Below, piece by piece: positions 14,086-21,934 of a DNA stretch of 23,203 bases. The position numbers were made by a program, and so were the translations under genes. Source of the stretch: a virus; the IMG/VR virus record IMGVR_UViG_3300010885_050987, positions 1 through 23,203 of that record, one strand, 5' to 3'. Position 1 is the stretch's first letter. Every line of letters starts with the position of its first letter. The notes under the pieces were generated by a model that worked only from the letters and a program-made list of their open reading frames with translations, did not search any database and was not told the origin of the DNA.

Positions 14086-15951
14086 TTAGTTGTTTAAAAA
14101 CTGGATAGACGGTGTTACGACATTAATTTTTTTAATAAATTGCTGTGCGTTTGCTAGATAAGGGAATTTAAAATATGGTAGAGGTATATTCTGCGCATGT
14201 ATACTAATATCGTTGTAAGGGTAAATAGGATTAAAGACTAGTAAGCTTATACCAGGTACCTTATAGACATTACCGTTTGTGTCTGTATACTGTGTTTCGA
14301 CTTTTGTCACACCGTTAATACTAAGAATCTGATTATTAAGACTTATAATATCAATAAGAAGACCAAGATTATCGTTTGTTGTAGCAAAATAATTTACAAA
14401 CACATTAGCTACTTGTTGAGCAATAGAAGAGGGTGTGAGACTAGAGGAGATATCCCGTGTTATCAGTAATTGTGTTTTGGTAGTTATATCTGGTGTTACA
14501 GTAGTACTGCCTGGTACATTAATACCGAGATCGACTTCAACATATACAGGATCATTAACTATAATTTCTGCTGTTGTTAATTTACTATTTTGTAAATCAT
14601 TAATAATTAATTGCTTTTGAGCGCTATTAAGATAATTTACTCTTGTTGAAAGAGAAGATGTTTTAGCTAACTTCGGTACAGCGTAAACATAGATATTGTT
14701 AAAATTATTAGCATCAGCAAATTTTACCTGATTATATAAAACACGTGACTGTACATTTGGAGATGATACACCAAGATCATAATAATACTTTAAATGACCG
14801 GATATATAGTCCCAGTTACCGACAACTTTAGAAGAGGTTATTATATTACTATAATTTTTATTAATATAATTTACGTAATCCGTCGGCGTTACAAGTCTAT
14901 ATTGACTTCTAAAAGTATTAGGTGCATTAAGCTTTATACTTGTTACATTTTCTGCTGCGATAAAGTTAGTAGAAGGGTCAGTATTTGAAAATACAATATT
15001 TGCAGCTTGACTTGAAGTTAGTAAATTTAAATTTGGTGAAATTACATTAGCTCGAATTGCATTAAATCTTGATGTGTTGTAGAAGAATAATTGTTTACTG
15101 TTTAATAGGTTAGGTCCTAGTTGTCCCTTCGCGCCGTCAGTTTTAAGATAATACACTGCAACCTGATCGCCTGTATTTAACTGTTGACCGGTAACACCGT
15201 TACCAAATTTTATTTCATATCTTCCGTTTTCATTAAGTCGAATTTCATACTTTGTAGCGTTTGATTGCTCGAGAAATAAAGACTGTGTTGGTGTCCATTT
15301 AATCCACGGTGTGTTAGCTGATGTACTACTCTTAACATACACATCGATATTAAAATGATCTATTATGACGTTTTGTCCGTTTGTATTGACAAGTGTTAAT
15401 GTCAGTACTTCAAAGGGAGCTCCATATGCATTATATGTCGGGTATTCTGTATATTGACCTTGATAAAGAAGATTATTATCCTGTAAATCTGTTAGAGCTG
15501 CAGCAACTTGTTTTGTATTTGTAAATGTTGCGTCGCTGTTGAAAGAGTATATTGTACCATTAACATTAAAGTATGAATAACGGGGTATTGTATATGTACC
15601 GATATTAAGATTAACTGTACTCGTAGCTTGGAAAGGAAGAATAGCTGTTTGATAACCAACGGGGTTATAACCAATTAGCTTAACAATTTTATTAACGTTT
15701 TCGTAAAGTTCAGCAGTTGTAAATGTACTCTCAGCACTTGTTCTGTTTAGATAGAAAAGCAAAACATGGTATGCATAAGCAATAATGTCAATAATTGATG
15801 ATAGATTACTACCTTCAAATTGCTGATCAGTGTAATTATTAGTAGAATTGAGTCTTGTAATAATAAGATCCTTTAAGCTAAGCGCATCAAATGCAGCATA
15901 AGCATTAATTGGAAGATTAAAATCGTTAAATTGATTATTGTTTGTTGCCAT
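14086..15951 (-). CDS. Baseplate wedge protein, gp6/baseplate J-like, 621 aa
   Basis: The N-terminal region (residues 50-97) has the pattern of T4-type gp6: LSSIIDIIAYAYHVLLFYL, then TAELYENVNKIVKLIGYNP. A strand-rich baseplate-J-like middle follows, including RYEIKFGNGVTGQQLNTGDQV and VTPTDYVNYINKNYSNI-type segments (about 240-370). A C-terminal region of alternating strands and helices (about 440-600) completes it. T4 gp6 is 660 aa, so the length fits. gp6 dimers form the inner ring that ties wedges together around the hub. ATG at 15951 follows the gp25 stop by three bases, so the two are co-transcribed, and gp25 and gp6 are physical neighbours in contractile baseplates. Confidence 0.85.
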   Translation of the reverse strand: MATNNNQFNDFNLPINAYAAFDALSLKDLIITRLNSTNNYTDQQFEGSNLSSIIDIIAYAYHVLLFYLNRTSAESTFTTAELYENVNKIVKLIGYNPVGYQTAILPFQATSTVNLNIGTYTIPRYSYFNVNGTIYSFNSDATFTNTKQVAAALTDLQDNNLLYQGQYTEYPTYNAYGAPFEVLTLTLVNTNGQNVIIDHFNIDVYVKSSTSANTPWIKWTPTQSLFLEQSNATKYEIRLNENGRYEIKFGNGVTGQQLNTGDQVAVYYLKTDGAKGQLGPNLLNSKQLFFYNTSRFNAIRANVISPNLNLLTSSQAANIVFSNTDPSTNFIAAENVTSIKLNAPNTFRSQYRLVTPTDYVNYINKNYSNIITSSKVVGNWDYISGHLKYYYDLGVSSPNVQSRVLYNQVKFADANNFNNIYVYAVPKLAKTSSLSTRVNYLNSAQKQLIINDLQNSKLTTAEIIVNDPVYVEVDLGINVPGSTTVTPDITTKTQLLITRDISSSLTPSSIAQQVANVFVNYFATTNDNLGLLIDIISLNNQILSINGVTKVETQYTDTNGNVYKVPGISLLVFNPIYPYNDISIHAQNIPLPYFKFPYLANAQQFIKKINVVTPSIQFLNN

Positions 15952-15954
15952 ATA

Positions 15955-16461
15955 TTATGATGTAAAGACGAATCCAGAATTACTTAATGTACCAAAGAAC
16001 TGATAACTAGTGGGACCTATTGTTGGAACAGTAAAAGAAATAATAACTGTATATTGCTGTGCATCAGGTTGTGCTATTACCGATACTTGTTGTAGTGATA
16101 CTCTCGGTTCAAAGGTGGAGATACCGTTTACTATCTCATTACCAATTAAATTTGCGGTGTCTTCATCGCATTTTTCAAAGATAAATTGGGTTAAATTCAA
16201 GCCAAAAAAGGGATTTAATATCTTCTGACCAGGTATAGTGGTAAAGAGATTTGTTAGTGAATTTTTAATAGCCCCTAAATCGTAATCAGCTGAAATATCA
16301 ACAATTTCATGTCCGCGTAGTAACTCATTGTTTTGAGTATAACCACCGTAAGGAGGATTATACACAACAGGTGTAAAATCTAAATGTAAGTCATTATACT
16401 TGTAGCCTTTATTAGATTTCGTAGGCTGATCTGATAAAGAATTAAGTTTAATAGTTGCCAC
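15955..16461 (-). CDS. Baseplate wedge protein gp25-like, 168 aa
   Basis: Residues 59-97 have the gp25 core: DLGAIKNSLTNLFTTIPGQK, then NPFFGLNLTQFIFE. FEPRV (117-121) carries the Glu-Pro-Arg motif typical of the family, followed by the strand pair VSVIAQPDAQQYTVIISFTV. gp25 is the conserved sheath-nucleating wedge subunit of contractile tails and type VI systems. The protein is longer than T4 gp25 (132 aa) because of an N-terminal extension of about 45 residues rich in Tyr/Pro. The start is GTG at 16461; no in-frame ATG exists nearby and the ATG two bases upstream is in another frame. A GATAAATA box lies five bases before the start on the minus strand, so it probably begins the wedge operon. 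Confidence 0.88.
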   Translation of the reverse strand: MATIKLNSLSDQPTKSNKGYKYNDLHLDFTPVVYNPPYGGYTQNNELLRGHEIVDISADYDLGAIKNSLTNLFTTIPGQKILNPFFGLNLTQFIFEKCDEDTANLIGNEIVNGISTFEPRVSLQQVSVIAQPDAQQYTVIISFTVPTIGPTSYQFFGTLSNSGFVFTS

Positions 16462-16466
16462 ATATA

Positions 16467-16474
16467 TATTTATC
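16467..16474 (-). promoter_or_regulatory. Late-promoter-like box GATAAATA for the gp25 operon
   Basis: Read on the minus strand, GATAAATA matches seven of eight bases of the T4 late box and is followed after five bases by the GTG start of gp25. It lies in a 69-base divergent gap whose other side has AATAAATA on the plus strand, so the two late operons appear to be fired from back-to-back boxes. Confidence 0.4.
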
Positions 16475-16515
16475 AGTGTTTTATGTTTCGTTAATTGGTT
16501 TATTGTGCCTTGGAC

Positions 16516-16523
16516 AATAAATA
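16516..16523 (+). promoter_or_regulatory. Late-promoter-like box AATAAATA
   Basis: AATAAATA at seven bases before ATG 16531, the same distance as the exact TATAAATA box at 3434, and with the same following ATAATA. No Shine-Dalgarno sequence is present between box and start. Confidence 0.4.
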
Positions 16524-16530
16524 ATAATAC

Positions 16531-17130
16531 ATGAAAAAGCGTTTTCTCAAGCTCTATGAAAGTTGGTTAACCCGATATAACCATGGTGGTTTCCTTCAGG
16601 GTGATATTGTTAAGTTTAAAGCTGATGCTTTAAAGCATTATTTTATTAAAACACAATCTGATGAGCTTGTTAAGAATCTTGAAGATTTAATTAAAGACGG
16701 TCGTACGCTAAGAGTTACAAACGTTATTAATAAATTCCCGGCTGTTATGGGAACAGGTAATCCAGATGACGTTGGTCCTGATTTTACCGTAGAAGTCGGT
16801 CTTGATGAAGGTGGTGGTAGAATATATAAAACAGCTATTGCTCACGTTGGAATGCTTGATAAGATTGATACTGTTCCAGGTCTCGAAGAAGTACCTGATA
16901 GAAACAAGTATGATAATAAAATCAAAATTAAGCCTGTAGAAGTCAAGGACGAAGCTGAAGAAGTTCCGTTTTATTCACCAGCTCGTACACGTACAGCTGA
17001 TTTAGGTAACAAAAAATTAGCTCCTACTGAAACAAAGTTAAAAAACGTTAATACAGTAATTCCATCGTCACCAAACGTTAACGCTAAGGACCCCGCTTCT
17101 TATACAGCAAAATACATGCCTAAGGCTTAA
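16531..17130 (+). CDS. Conserved-type phage protein of unknown function, 199 aa, with a head-targeting-like N-terminus
   Basis: The N-terminus MKKRFLKLYESWLTRYNHGG resembles the short targeting peptides of T4-like internal head proteins (Lys near the start, then spaced aromatics and a Glu). LYE followed by Ser fits the L-x-E cleavage pattern of the gp21 prohead protease. GGFLQGDIVKF at 19-29 then opens a small strand-rich domain (to about 125). The C-terminal 70 residues are Pro/Lys/Thr-rich and probably flexible (DLGNKKLAPTETKL). I recall similar proteins in marine T4-like phages without known function. The gene runs opposite to the block around it, has its own late-type box and converges with the clamp-loader gene, overlapping it by 11 bases. 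Head association is speculation from the N-terminus only. Confidence 0.7.
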   Translation: MKKRFLKLYESWLTRYNHGGFLQGDIVKFKADALKHYFIKTQSDELVKNLEDLIKDGRTLRVTNVINKFPAVMGTGNPDDVGPDFTVEVGLDEGGGRIYKTAIAHVGMLDKIDTVPGLEEVPDRNKYDNKIKIKPVEVKDEAEEVPFYSPARTRTADLGNKKLAPTETKLKNVNTVIPSSPNVNAKDPASYTAKYMPKA

Positions 17131-18052
17131 CCTCAGATAGCTGAATTAAACAGGCATAGCAGTTAATCTCCTTATCAATAACAAATCCATCTCTGTAGAG
17201 GTATTCTGAAATTGTAAGTAGATAAAATCTCTTAAGATCAGAATTTGTTTCTGTCTCGTCAACATAGTTAAAGAGATTGCGGAGAAGCGAGGTATAGTCA
17301 GAATTAAACAATTGTTCGCTCTCAATTAAGGCTCTACGTAGAGCTTCAACATTTTTCTTTTTTATTTCTTTAAAAATCAATTCAAGAACTTTATCGTTTT
17401 TTGTATCTTTAAGAACAAGAGTACCGGTAGAAGAAAATTTCTGCAACTCATTAATACACTTACGTAGATCAGGATATGTACTCTTAATAAATTCAACTAA
17501 TTTTACCCTCTCACTATCTGGTACAGTAATGTTTTCTTTCTTTAAAATACTAGCGCACCTTTTAACGGTAAGATCAACAGGCGGCGTCAGATCAAAACTC
17601 TGACAACGGCTCTGTAATGCAGGGATTATCTTATATTTGTAATTCGCTGTAAGAATAAAACGTGTAATACCTGCAAACTCTTCCATTGTATTTCTTAATG
17701 CACGTTGTGCGTCAATAGACAAACCATCACACTCATCAAGAATAATAACCTTAATCTTACCGTCAATGCTCATAGTTTGAGCGAAGTTAATTACTTTATG
17801 TCTAATGGTATCAATACCGTTTTCATCTGATGCATTAATATACAAGTACTGACAGTCAAGAATATTATTTACAATAATTTTTGCGACAGAAGTCTTACCA
17901 ATACCTGCAGCTCCGACAAATAAGAGATTCGGTATCTCTTCCTTATCCTTAAAGGAAAGGAGTGATTCTTTAGTAAAGGTTGTACATACAAGGTCCTCAA
18001 GTATATGAGGGCGATAACGCTCAACCCAGAGATTTAAAAAATTATAACTCAT
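17120..18052 (-). CDS. Sliding-clamp loader ATPase subunit, T4 gp44-like, 310 aa
   Basis: AAA+ clamp-loader motifs are complete. WVERYRP at 9-15 is the usual opening. Walker A GAAGIGKTS is at 47-55 and Walker B VIILDECD at 102-109. RALRNTMEEF at 117-126 is the central helix, LTANY at 134-138 covers sensor 1, and SRC at 148-150 carries the trans-acting arginine finger. The C-terminal 120 residues are the helical collar. T4 gp44 is 319 aa, so the length fits. It loads the sliding clamp on primed DNA for the phage polymerase. The small subunit (gp62) is not visible here. ATG overlaps the dUTPase stop by one base (TAATG), so the two replication genes are translated together inside the structural block. 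Confidence 0.92.
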   Translation of the reverse strand: MSYNFLNLWVERYRPHILEDLVCTTFTKESLLSFKDKEEIPNLLFVGAAGIGKTSVAKIIVNNILDCQYLYINASDENGIDTIRHKVINFAQTMSIDGKIKVIILDECDGLSIDAQRALRNTMEEFAGITRFILTANYKYKIIPALQSRCQSFDLTPPVDLTVKRCASILKKENITVPDSERVKLVEFIKSTYPDLRKCINELQKFSSTGTLVLKDTKNDKVLELIFKEIKKKNVEALRRALIESEQLFNSDYTSLLRNLFNYVDETETNSDLKRFYLLTISEYLYRDGFVIDKEINCYACLIQLSEVKP

Positions 18053-18501
18053 TAACGTCCAGAAGCACCAAAGCCCTTTTCTCCACGCTCTGTAGCTTCA
18101 GCTTTGCCCCATTCAACAGGCATATGAATATTCATATAAATTACAAATTGTGCTACTCTATCGCCTGCTTTGACTTCGTAAGGAATATCAGTGTTATTAT
18201 AGAGCTTAATACCTGCATCACCACGATAGGCATTATCAATAATGCCAGGATGAGCTGAAACACCATGCTTAAACCCTAAGCCGCTTCTTGACTCTACTTT
18301 AACCCAATATCCTTCAGGAATGTAAGCAAACTTTAACCCTACAGGCACAACTACACTACCACGGGCTGGTACTACTGTATCTTCTACACTATAAACATCA
18401 TAACCAGTATCAGATTCATGATTCTTAGTTGGAAGCTTAGCAAGGTCGTTAGTCTTTTCAAACTTTAAAATAGGAAGATATTGAATATTGGGATCGGACA
18501 T
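18052..18501 (-). CDS. dut: dUTPase (trimeric), 149 aa
   Basis: All five motifs of trimeric dUTPase are present: DTGYDVYS (31-38), SRSGLG (71-76), GIIDNAYRGD (86-95, with the catalytic Asp89 and Tyr92), GDRVAQFVI (113-121) and RGEKGFGASGR (139-149). The enzyme hydrolyses dUTP to dUMP and pyrophosphate, keeping uracil out of phage DNA and feeding dTMP synthesis. The length is typical. ATG at 18501 begins the two-gene dUTPase/clamp-loader unit. The 59-base divergent gap to the plus-strand terminase-like gene holds AT-rich -10-like sequences for the minus strand (TATTAT and TATATT at 18512-18520) with no clear -35. Confidence 0.95.
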   Translation of the reverse strand: MSDPNIQYLPILKFEKTNDLAKLPTKNHESDTGYDVYSVEDTVVPARGSVVVPVGLKFAYIPEGYWVKVESRSGLGFKHGVSAHPGIIDNAYRGDAGIKLYNNTDIPYEVKAGDRVAQFVIYMNIHMPVEWGKAEATERGEKGFGASGR

Positions 18502-18542
18502 ATAAAGCTATAATATAATACCTTTATTAAAAATCAACAGGG

Positions 18543-18550
18543 TATAAGTA
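18543..18550 (+). promoter_or_regulatory. Late-like box TATAAGTA ahead of the terminase-like gene
   Basis: TATAAGTA matches seven of eight positions of the T4 late box and lies ten bases before ATG 18561. A Shine-Dalgarno sequence is absent. It shares the short divergent gap with the dUTPase gene. Confidence 0.35.
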
Positions 18551-18560
18551 TATAGACAGT

Positions 18561-19028
18561 ATGGACGATGAAACACACGACGAAGTTGAGACATTACTCG
18601 ACCAGCTTCAAGCAGTTAGCACTACAGTTAAAAACGTAAAGAAAGAGAGAGATCCTATTACCAAGGAAGAACTTGAGAAGTTTACTATTGAAAATGGTGC
18701 TGCTTTAGTTCAGGATGCTCTAGAGATGGTAGCTACTGTTAAGGATTTTATTATATCAGCACCTAATGCTGAAGACGTGGAAGCATTAGCAGGTTTAATA
18801 AAAGCAGCTTCTTCGGCAATAGATTCTCTCAATCATCTTACTATTCAAGATAAGAGATCAACAACTTCTGTCAAGCTTAAAGAGATGGACATAACATCGA
18901 GAAAAGAACTTCAGCAGGATAACAATAATCATAAGCTACTTGCAACAAGAGAAGAGATCTTTAAAATGCTCGTTGATAACGCCAAGCCTATTGAGGCTGA
19001 ACTTATTGGGAATAAAAAAATAAGTTAA
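18561..19028 (+). CDS. Probable small terminase subunit, gp16-like, 155 aa
   Basis: The layout follows T4-type gp16: an acidic N-terminal segment, then a central helical hairpin (ENGAALVQDALEMVATVKDF, then PNAEDVEALAGLIKAASSAIDSLNHL) and a polar linker with KLKEMDITS. A short conserved C-terminal piece, TREEIFKMLVD, ends it. T4 gp16 is 164 aa with a central pair of helices of the same length and a similar 'AK/NADSP' turn; here the turn is SAPNAED. gp16 forms a ring that regulates DNA recognition and cutting by the large terminase during packaging. Sequence identity to gp16 is low by eye, so this is a fold-level call. The large terminase is not in the window. It is a single plus-strand gene between minus-strand hub and replication genes. 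Confidence 0.5.
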   Translation: MDDETHDEVETLLDQLQAVSTTVKNVKKERDPITKEELEKFTIENGAALVQDALEMVATVKDFIISAPNAEDVEALAGLIKAASSAIDSLNHLTIQDKRSTTSVKLKEMDITSRKELQQDNNNHKLLATREEIFKMLVDNAKPIEAELIGNKKIS

Positions 19029-19039
19029 CTGCCTTATTT
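19018..19039 (-). terminator. AT-rich hairpin with T-run ending the hub operon
   Basis: AAATAAG (19018-19024) and CTTATTT (19033-19039) form a perfect 7-bp stem with an eight-base loop. On the minus strand the stem runs on into four further T's (T-run of seven in total), the form of an intrinsic terminator. It spans the stop of the 378-aa gene and overlaps the stop of the convergent terminase-like gene, so it may act on both. Confidence 0.5.
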
Positions 19040-20170
19040 ACCGTTTTTAGCATTTTGCTTGTTTGTCGGTGCTGTGTCGCAAGTTGTTATTTCCTTGACA
19101 ATAGCATCGTAAATTGCATGTGGATCGGGCAGTAAATCCTGTAATATTTGTACGATATCAATACTATTAATAATATTTGAAATTTCATTTTCAAACTCTG
19201 TCACAATCTTCTTAAGATCATCAAGAGGGTTATGGAATTTAAAGCTAAGAATAGATTTTAAATTTGGTATCTTTAAAATTGGTAATACAAAGTTACATAC
19301 AATTGATTTAACTTGTTTTTCTAAAGCTATAATACCGGTCAAGCTTGTAGGCGGTCCATTGCTTGCAATACTTGCTGCAAGACCAAACACTTCTTGCAAT
19401 GACCCGAGTGATGGTAGACCGCCTTGTAGGTTTAAGTTTGAACCTTCAAATAAACCTTGTACAAATGTTGTAGTGGCGCCTACAGGGTTAAATAATGCTT
19501 TAGTAAAATCAGCTGTACCAGGAATATTACCAAGAGCGTTAGTTGCAACACTTAGACCAGGTATTTTTGCTAAAGACTGTGTAACCTGTGCTTGTGGTAA
19601 AAGATTTGAAACTTGCCCTGCAGCATTAGCAAATACATTACCGGAAGCAAGTGAGCCAATCTGCGATCCTGCACTTTGTAAGAGACTAGTATATTGACTT
19701 GTTCTGCCACCTAGACTTTGAGTTACTGCAGTTGTACCGCTGTTAAACATCTTCGCTGCCACGCTTTGTGTTGATGAGACTTTTGCAGTACGATCAGGAT
19801 TATTGAGCGATGGATCATTAATTATTGTATTAGCGAGCGGTGTTGCTGAAAGTGAAACAATTTGTCTATAGGGAACATTATTGTCAGTGATGATTCTTTT
19901 ACCAAGATAATCAACAATAATACTCGTACCTTCAACATTTAAAGAAAATTTAAGAGGTGCGATAAACTGTTTATTACTATAGGGTACTTGCGCCCTTACT
20001 TGTAGAACTTGTGCCCCCTGTGGGTTGGGTACATATTTGCTAGGATTTGATTGTACTGTTTGTTCTAAAGCTGATGGTGTCGGGTTTACTATAGTTTGTA
20101 GACCAGGTACGACACCTTCTGCGCCTTGTGTTATTTTTCCTAAATTAGTTGTAATTATAGATGAGTCCAT
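19034..20170 (-). CDS. Probable tail/baseplate structural protein, 378 aa
   Basis: Third gene of the hub-side operon, six bases after the preceding stop. The N-terminal 110 residues are strand-rich (QVLQVRAQVPYSNKQFIAPL, FSLNVEGTSIIVDYLGKR). The middle (about 130-260) is Ala/Gly/Ser/Gln-rich with repeated QS-G and N-G-type turns and is probably extended or disordered. The C-terminal 100 residues are helical and hydrophobic (SIVCNFVLPILKIPNLKSIL; EISNIINSIDIVQILQDLL), with Cys near residues 291 and 366. No membrane span is certain. I do not recognise a family. Position between the 3D-domain protein and the terminator indicates a virion assembly or baseplate-centre role. Coding is not in doubt. 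Confidence 0.6.
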   Translation of the reverse strand: MDSSIITTNLGKITQGAEGVVPGLQTIVNPTPSALEQTVQSNPSKYVPNPQGAQVLQVRAQVPYSNKQFIAPLKFSLNVEGTSIIVDYLGKRIITDNNVPYRQIVSLSATPLANTIINDPSLNNPDRTAKVSSTQSVAAKMFNSGTTAVTQSLGGRTSQYTSLLQSAGSQIGSLASGNVFANAAGQVSNLLPQAQVTQSLAKIPGLSVATNALGNIPGTADFTKALFNPVGATTTFVQGLFEGSNLNLQGGLPSLGSLQEVFGLAASIASNGPPTSLTGIIALEKQVKSIVCNFVLPILKIPNLKSILSFKFHNPLDDLKKIVTEFENEISNIINSIDIVQILQDLLPDPHAIYDAIVKEITTCDTAPTNKQNAKNGK

Positions 20171-20176
20171 ATATGT

Positions 20177-21931
20177 TTATACTTTTGATTTAACGACTTC
20201 AACACGCAACTTAACACCGCTACCATTAAGTTTATCATAATAACTTGTTAATTGAGGATTATTGCCAGCATAGAAATCCAAGGCTCCGGTACTGACGCCG
20301 CTATCACGGCCAACTTTTCTAAGGTTTGCTGAACTACCGGTATCACCGACACGGTAGATACCATCAGGATTTGCGCCACCCGCATCGATAGGCTGTCCTG
20401 TTTCAGCATTTGTAATACGTAGAAGAGTCCGAGGCGGGTAATCTCCTCTTCCAATACCAACGTCGAACGCAGGAGTGAGGTTGTTACCTACATACGCACC
20501 TTGTGCTTGCTCAGCTGATGTCAGTGTACCCCATGAAGCTGCAGTAGTGTCACCAGTGCGGTAGTTATCATCTAATCGCTGTAATTTATCAGCACCGTAT
20601 TTCTGAAGGTAAAAAGCTGTAGCATCAGGATCACGTTGATCAGGTTTAGTATCAAAGTATGTTGAAAGATCACTCATTTGTCCGCCATATGTTGAGACAG
20701 CTTTTTCTGTAACATTACCAGTACTTTCAACATCAGATAATCTCAACGATGTACCGGCACCATTCTGATTCATTGGTGTACCAGAGCCAGCGAGAGGTGC
20801 TGCAAACGTTGGTTTTAATGTTATATTATCAGTAGGTGCGTATGGACGTTTTCCAATTTGCGAATTATAATTTGCACTATCAGCTAGTCCCATTACTTGT
20901 TGTTGCGCTGCAAGAGCTTGATTCGCTAATCCTTCTGCAACTTCACTTTTCGCTATAGCTTGAGATTGTTGAGCTCGTTCTTGAGAGGTAATAACAACAA
21001 AATCTTTATCACTACTTGAAACAGGAAAAATATCTCTTAAGTTAAATCCTGTTGAATTGCCAATATTACATAGATATTGAACAAATCCAAATAATTTTGA
21101 TTCTGTGTAGATACTATATAGAGCGATAATTAAAGTTAATAATGCTTGATTTATATTAACGAATGTTGGTAGATCATTTATTAAATTTAACCCGTGTGAG
21201 GTTGAAGCGTCTGCTGCTAAATTTTGTAATAGAACGGTATTACTATAACCAATATTAAGTAAATTACGTCTCATAAGTGTAGTAGTTTTTTTACTTAAAT
21301 CATACATCACATTACGCGTATTTGCGCTAATTTTATTTTCCGTAGAAGCAGAGAACGGAACTGGTACACCATAATACTCTTGATTAACATCAAATAGAGG
21401 TAATGTTGAATCGAGCTGCATGTATTTAGAATTTGCCATTATTCCAATACTATCACTTATATTGTCAAAATATTGATTTTCCGGGTCTGATCCGTTTGAT
21501 GTAAGAGCGTTTTTTGTAAATTGTGCGTTAGCAGGATCTAAGATTGGAAAAACATTATCTTGATGAAATTGTGATTGTGATATAAAAGAGGCTAATTCTT
21601 TATCACTACGCTTAATTCTATAAAACCAATACAGTACCGTATCTAGAGAAAAGTCTGCTTGCTTTATATAGGTAGTGGTTAACAGGTCATAAAATTTTGT
21701 AAATGCGGTTATGACATCACCTTGCTTGAAAACATTTCTATAATCAATAGCAGCTTGTAGTTCATTGTCAGGTATAGCATTTGCTGGAAATACCTGTCGA
21801 AGTGACGTATCATCAGTATTTGCGAGTATACTGAATGTACTTGTAATATCAATATCGGCGAGTGTAGGCGCTGCTGTAATTTCACTCGTATTACCCTTGC
21901 GCATTCCGTTTGAAGATTGTGTGTTTGCCAT
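20177..21931 (-). CDS. Baseplate/hub-region protein with C-terminal 3D/double-psi-barrel-like domain, 584 aa
   Basis: Residues 1-330 are a mixed globular part with helices such as YDLLTTTYIKQADFSLDTVL. Residues about 330-460 are Ala/Gln/Gly-rich linkers. From about 475 to the end the sequence looks like a 3D or RlpA-like double-psi beta-barrel. LLRITNAETGQPIDAGG is at 503-518 (matching 'G-T-x-V-x-V-T-N-x-x-T-G'), YRVGDTGSS at 526-534 with Asp530, and GALDFYAG at 549-556 with Asp552. In MltA and related enzymes these Asp positions form the site that cleaves peptidoglycan. A cell-wall-active tail component beside the hub would match the role of the lysozyme in T4 gp5. No lysozyme motif is present. 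AGAGG lies ten bases ahead of the ATG. Activity is inferred. Confidence 0.6.
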   Translation of the reverse strand: MANTQSSNGMRKGNTSEITAAPTLADIDITSTFSILANTDDTSLRQVFPANAIPDNELQAAIDYRNVFKQGDVITAFTKFYDLLTTTYIKQADFSLDTVLYWFYRIKRSDKELASFISQSQFHQDNVFPILDPANAQFTKNALTSNGSDPENQYFDNISDSIGIMANSKYMQLDSTLPLFDVNQEYYGVPVPFSASTENKISANTRNVMYDLSKKTTTLMRRNLLNIGYSNTVLLQNLAADASTSHGLNLINDLPTFVNINQALLTLIIALYSIYTESKLFGFVQYLCNIGNSTGFNLRDIFPVSSSDKDFVVITSQERAQQSQAIAKSEVAEGLANQALAAQQQVMGLADSANYNSQIGKRPYAPTDNITLKPTFAAPLAGSGTPMNQNGAGTSLRLSDVESTGNVTEKAVSTYGGQMSDLSTYFDTKPDQRDPDATAFYLQKYGADKLQRLDDNYRTGDTTAASWGTLTSAEQAQGAYVGNNLTPAFDVGIGRGDYPPRTLLRITNAETGQPIDAGGANPDGIYRVGDTGSSANLRKVGRDSGVSTGALDFYAGNNPQLTSYYDKLNGSGVKLRVEVVKSKV

Positions 21932-21934
21932 ATG

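Noticed and set aside
16010-16228. Plus-strand frame opposite gp25
   Set aside because: Antisense shadow of a gene with clear gp25 motifs; no promoter or family features. The plus-strand frames at 14435, 14794, 17980, 19359, 20025 and 21765 were rejected for the same reason.
7139-16461. Frequent TACCGG/ACCGGT-like words in the wedge genes
   Set aside because: They occur in coding sequence and are most simply codon usage on the minus strand; no spacing or orientation pattern suggests a signal.
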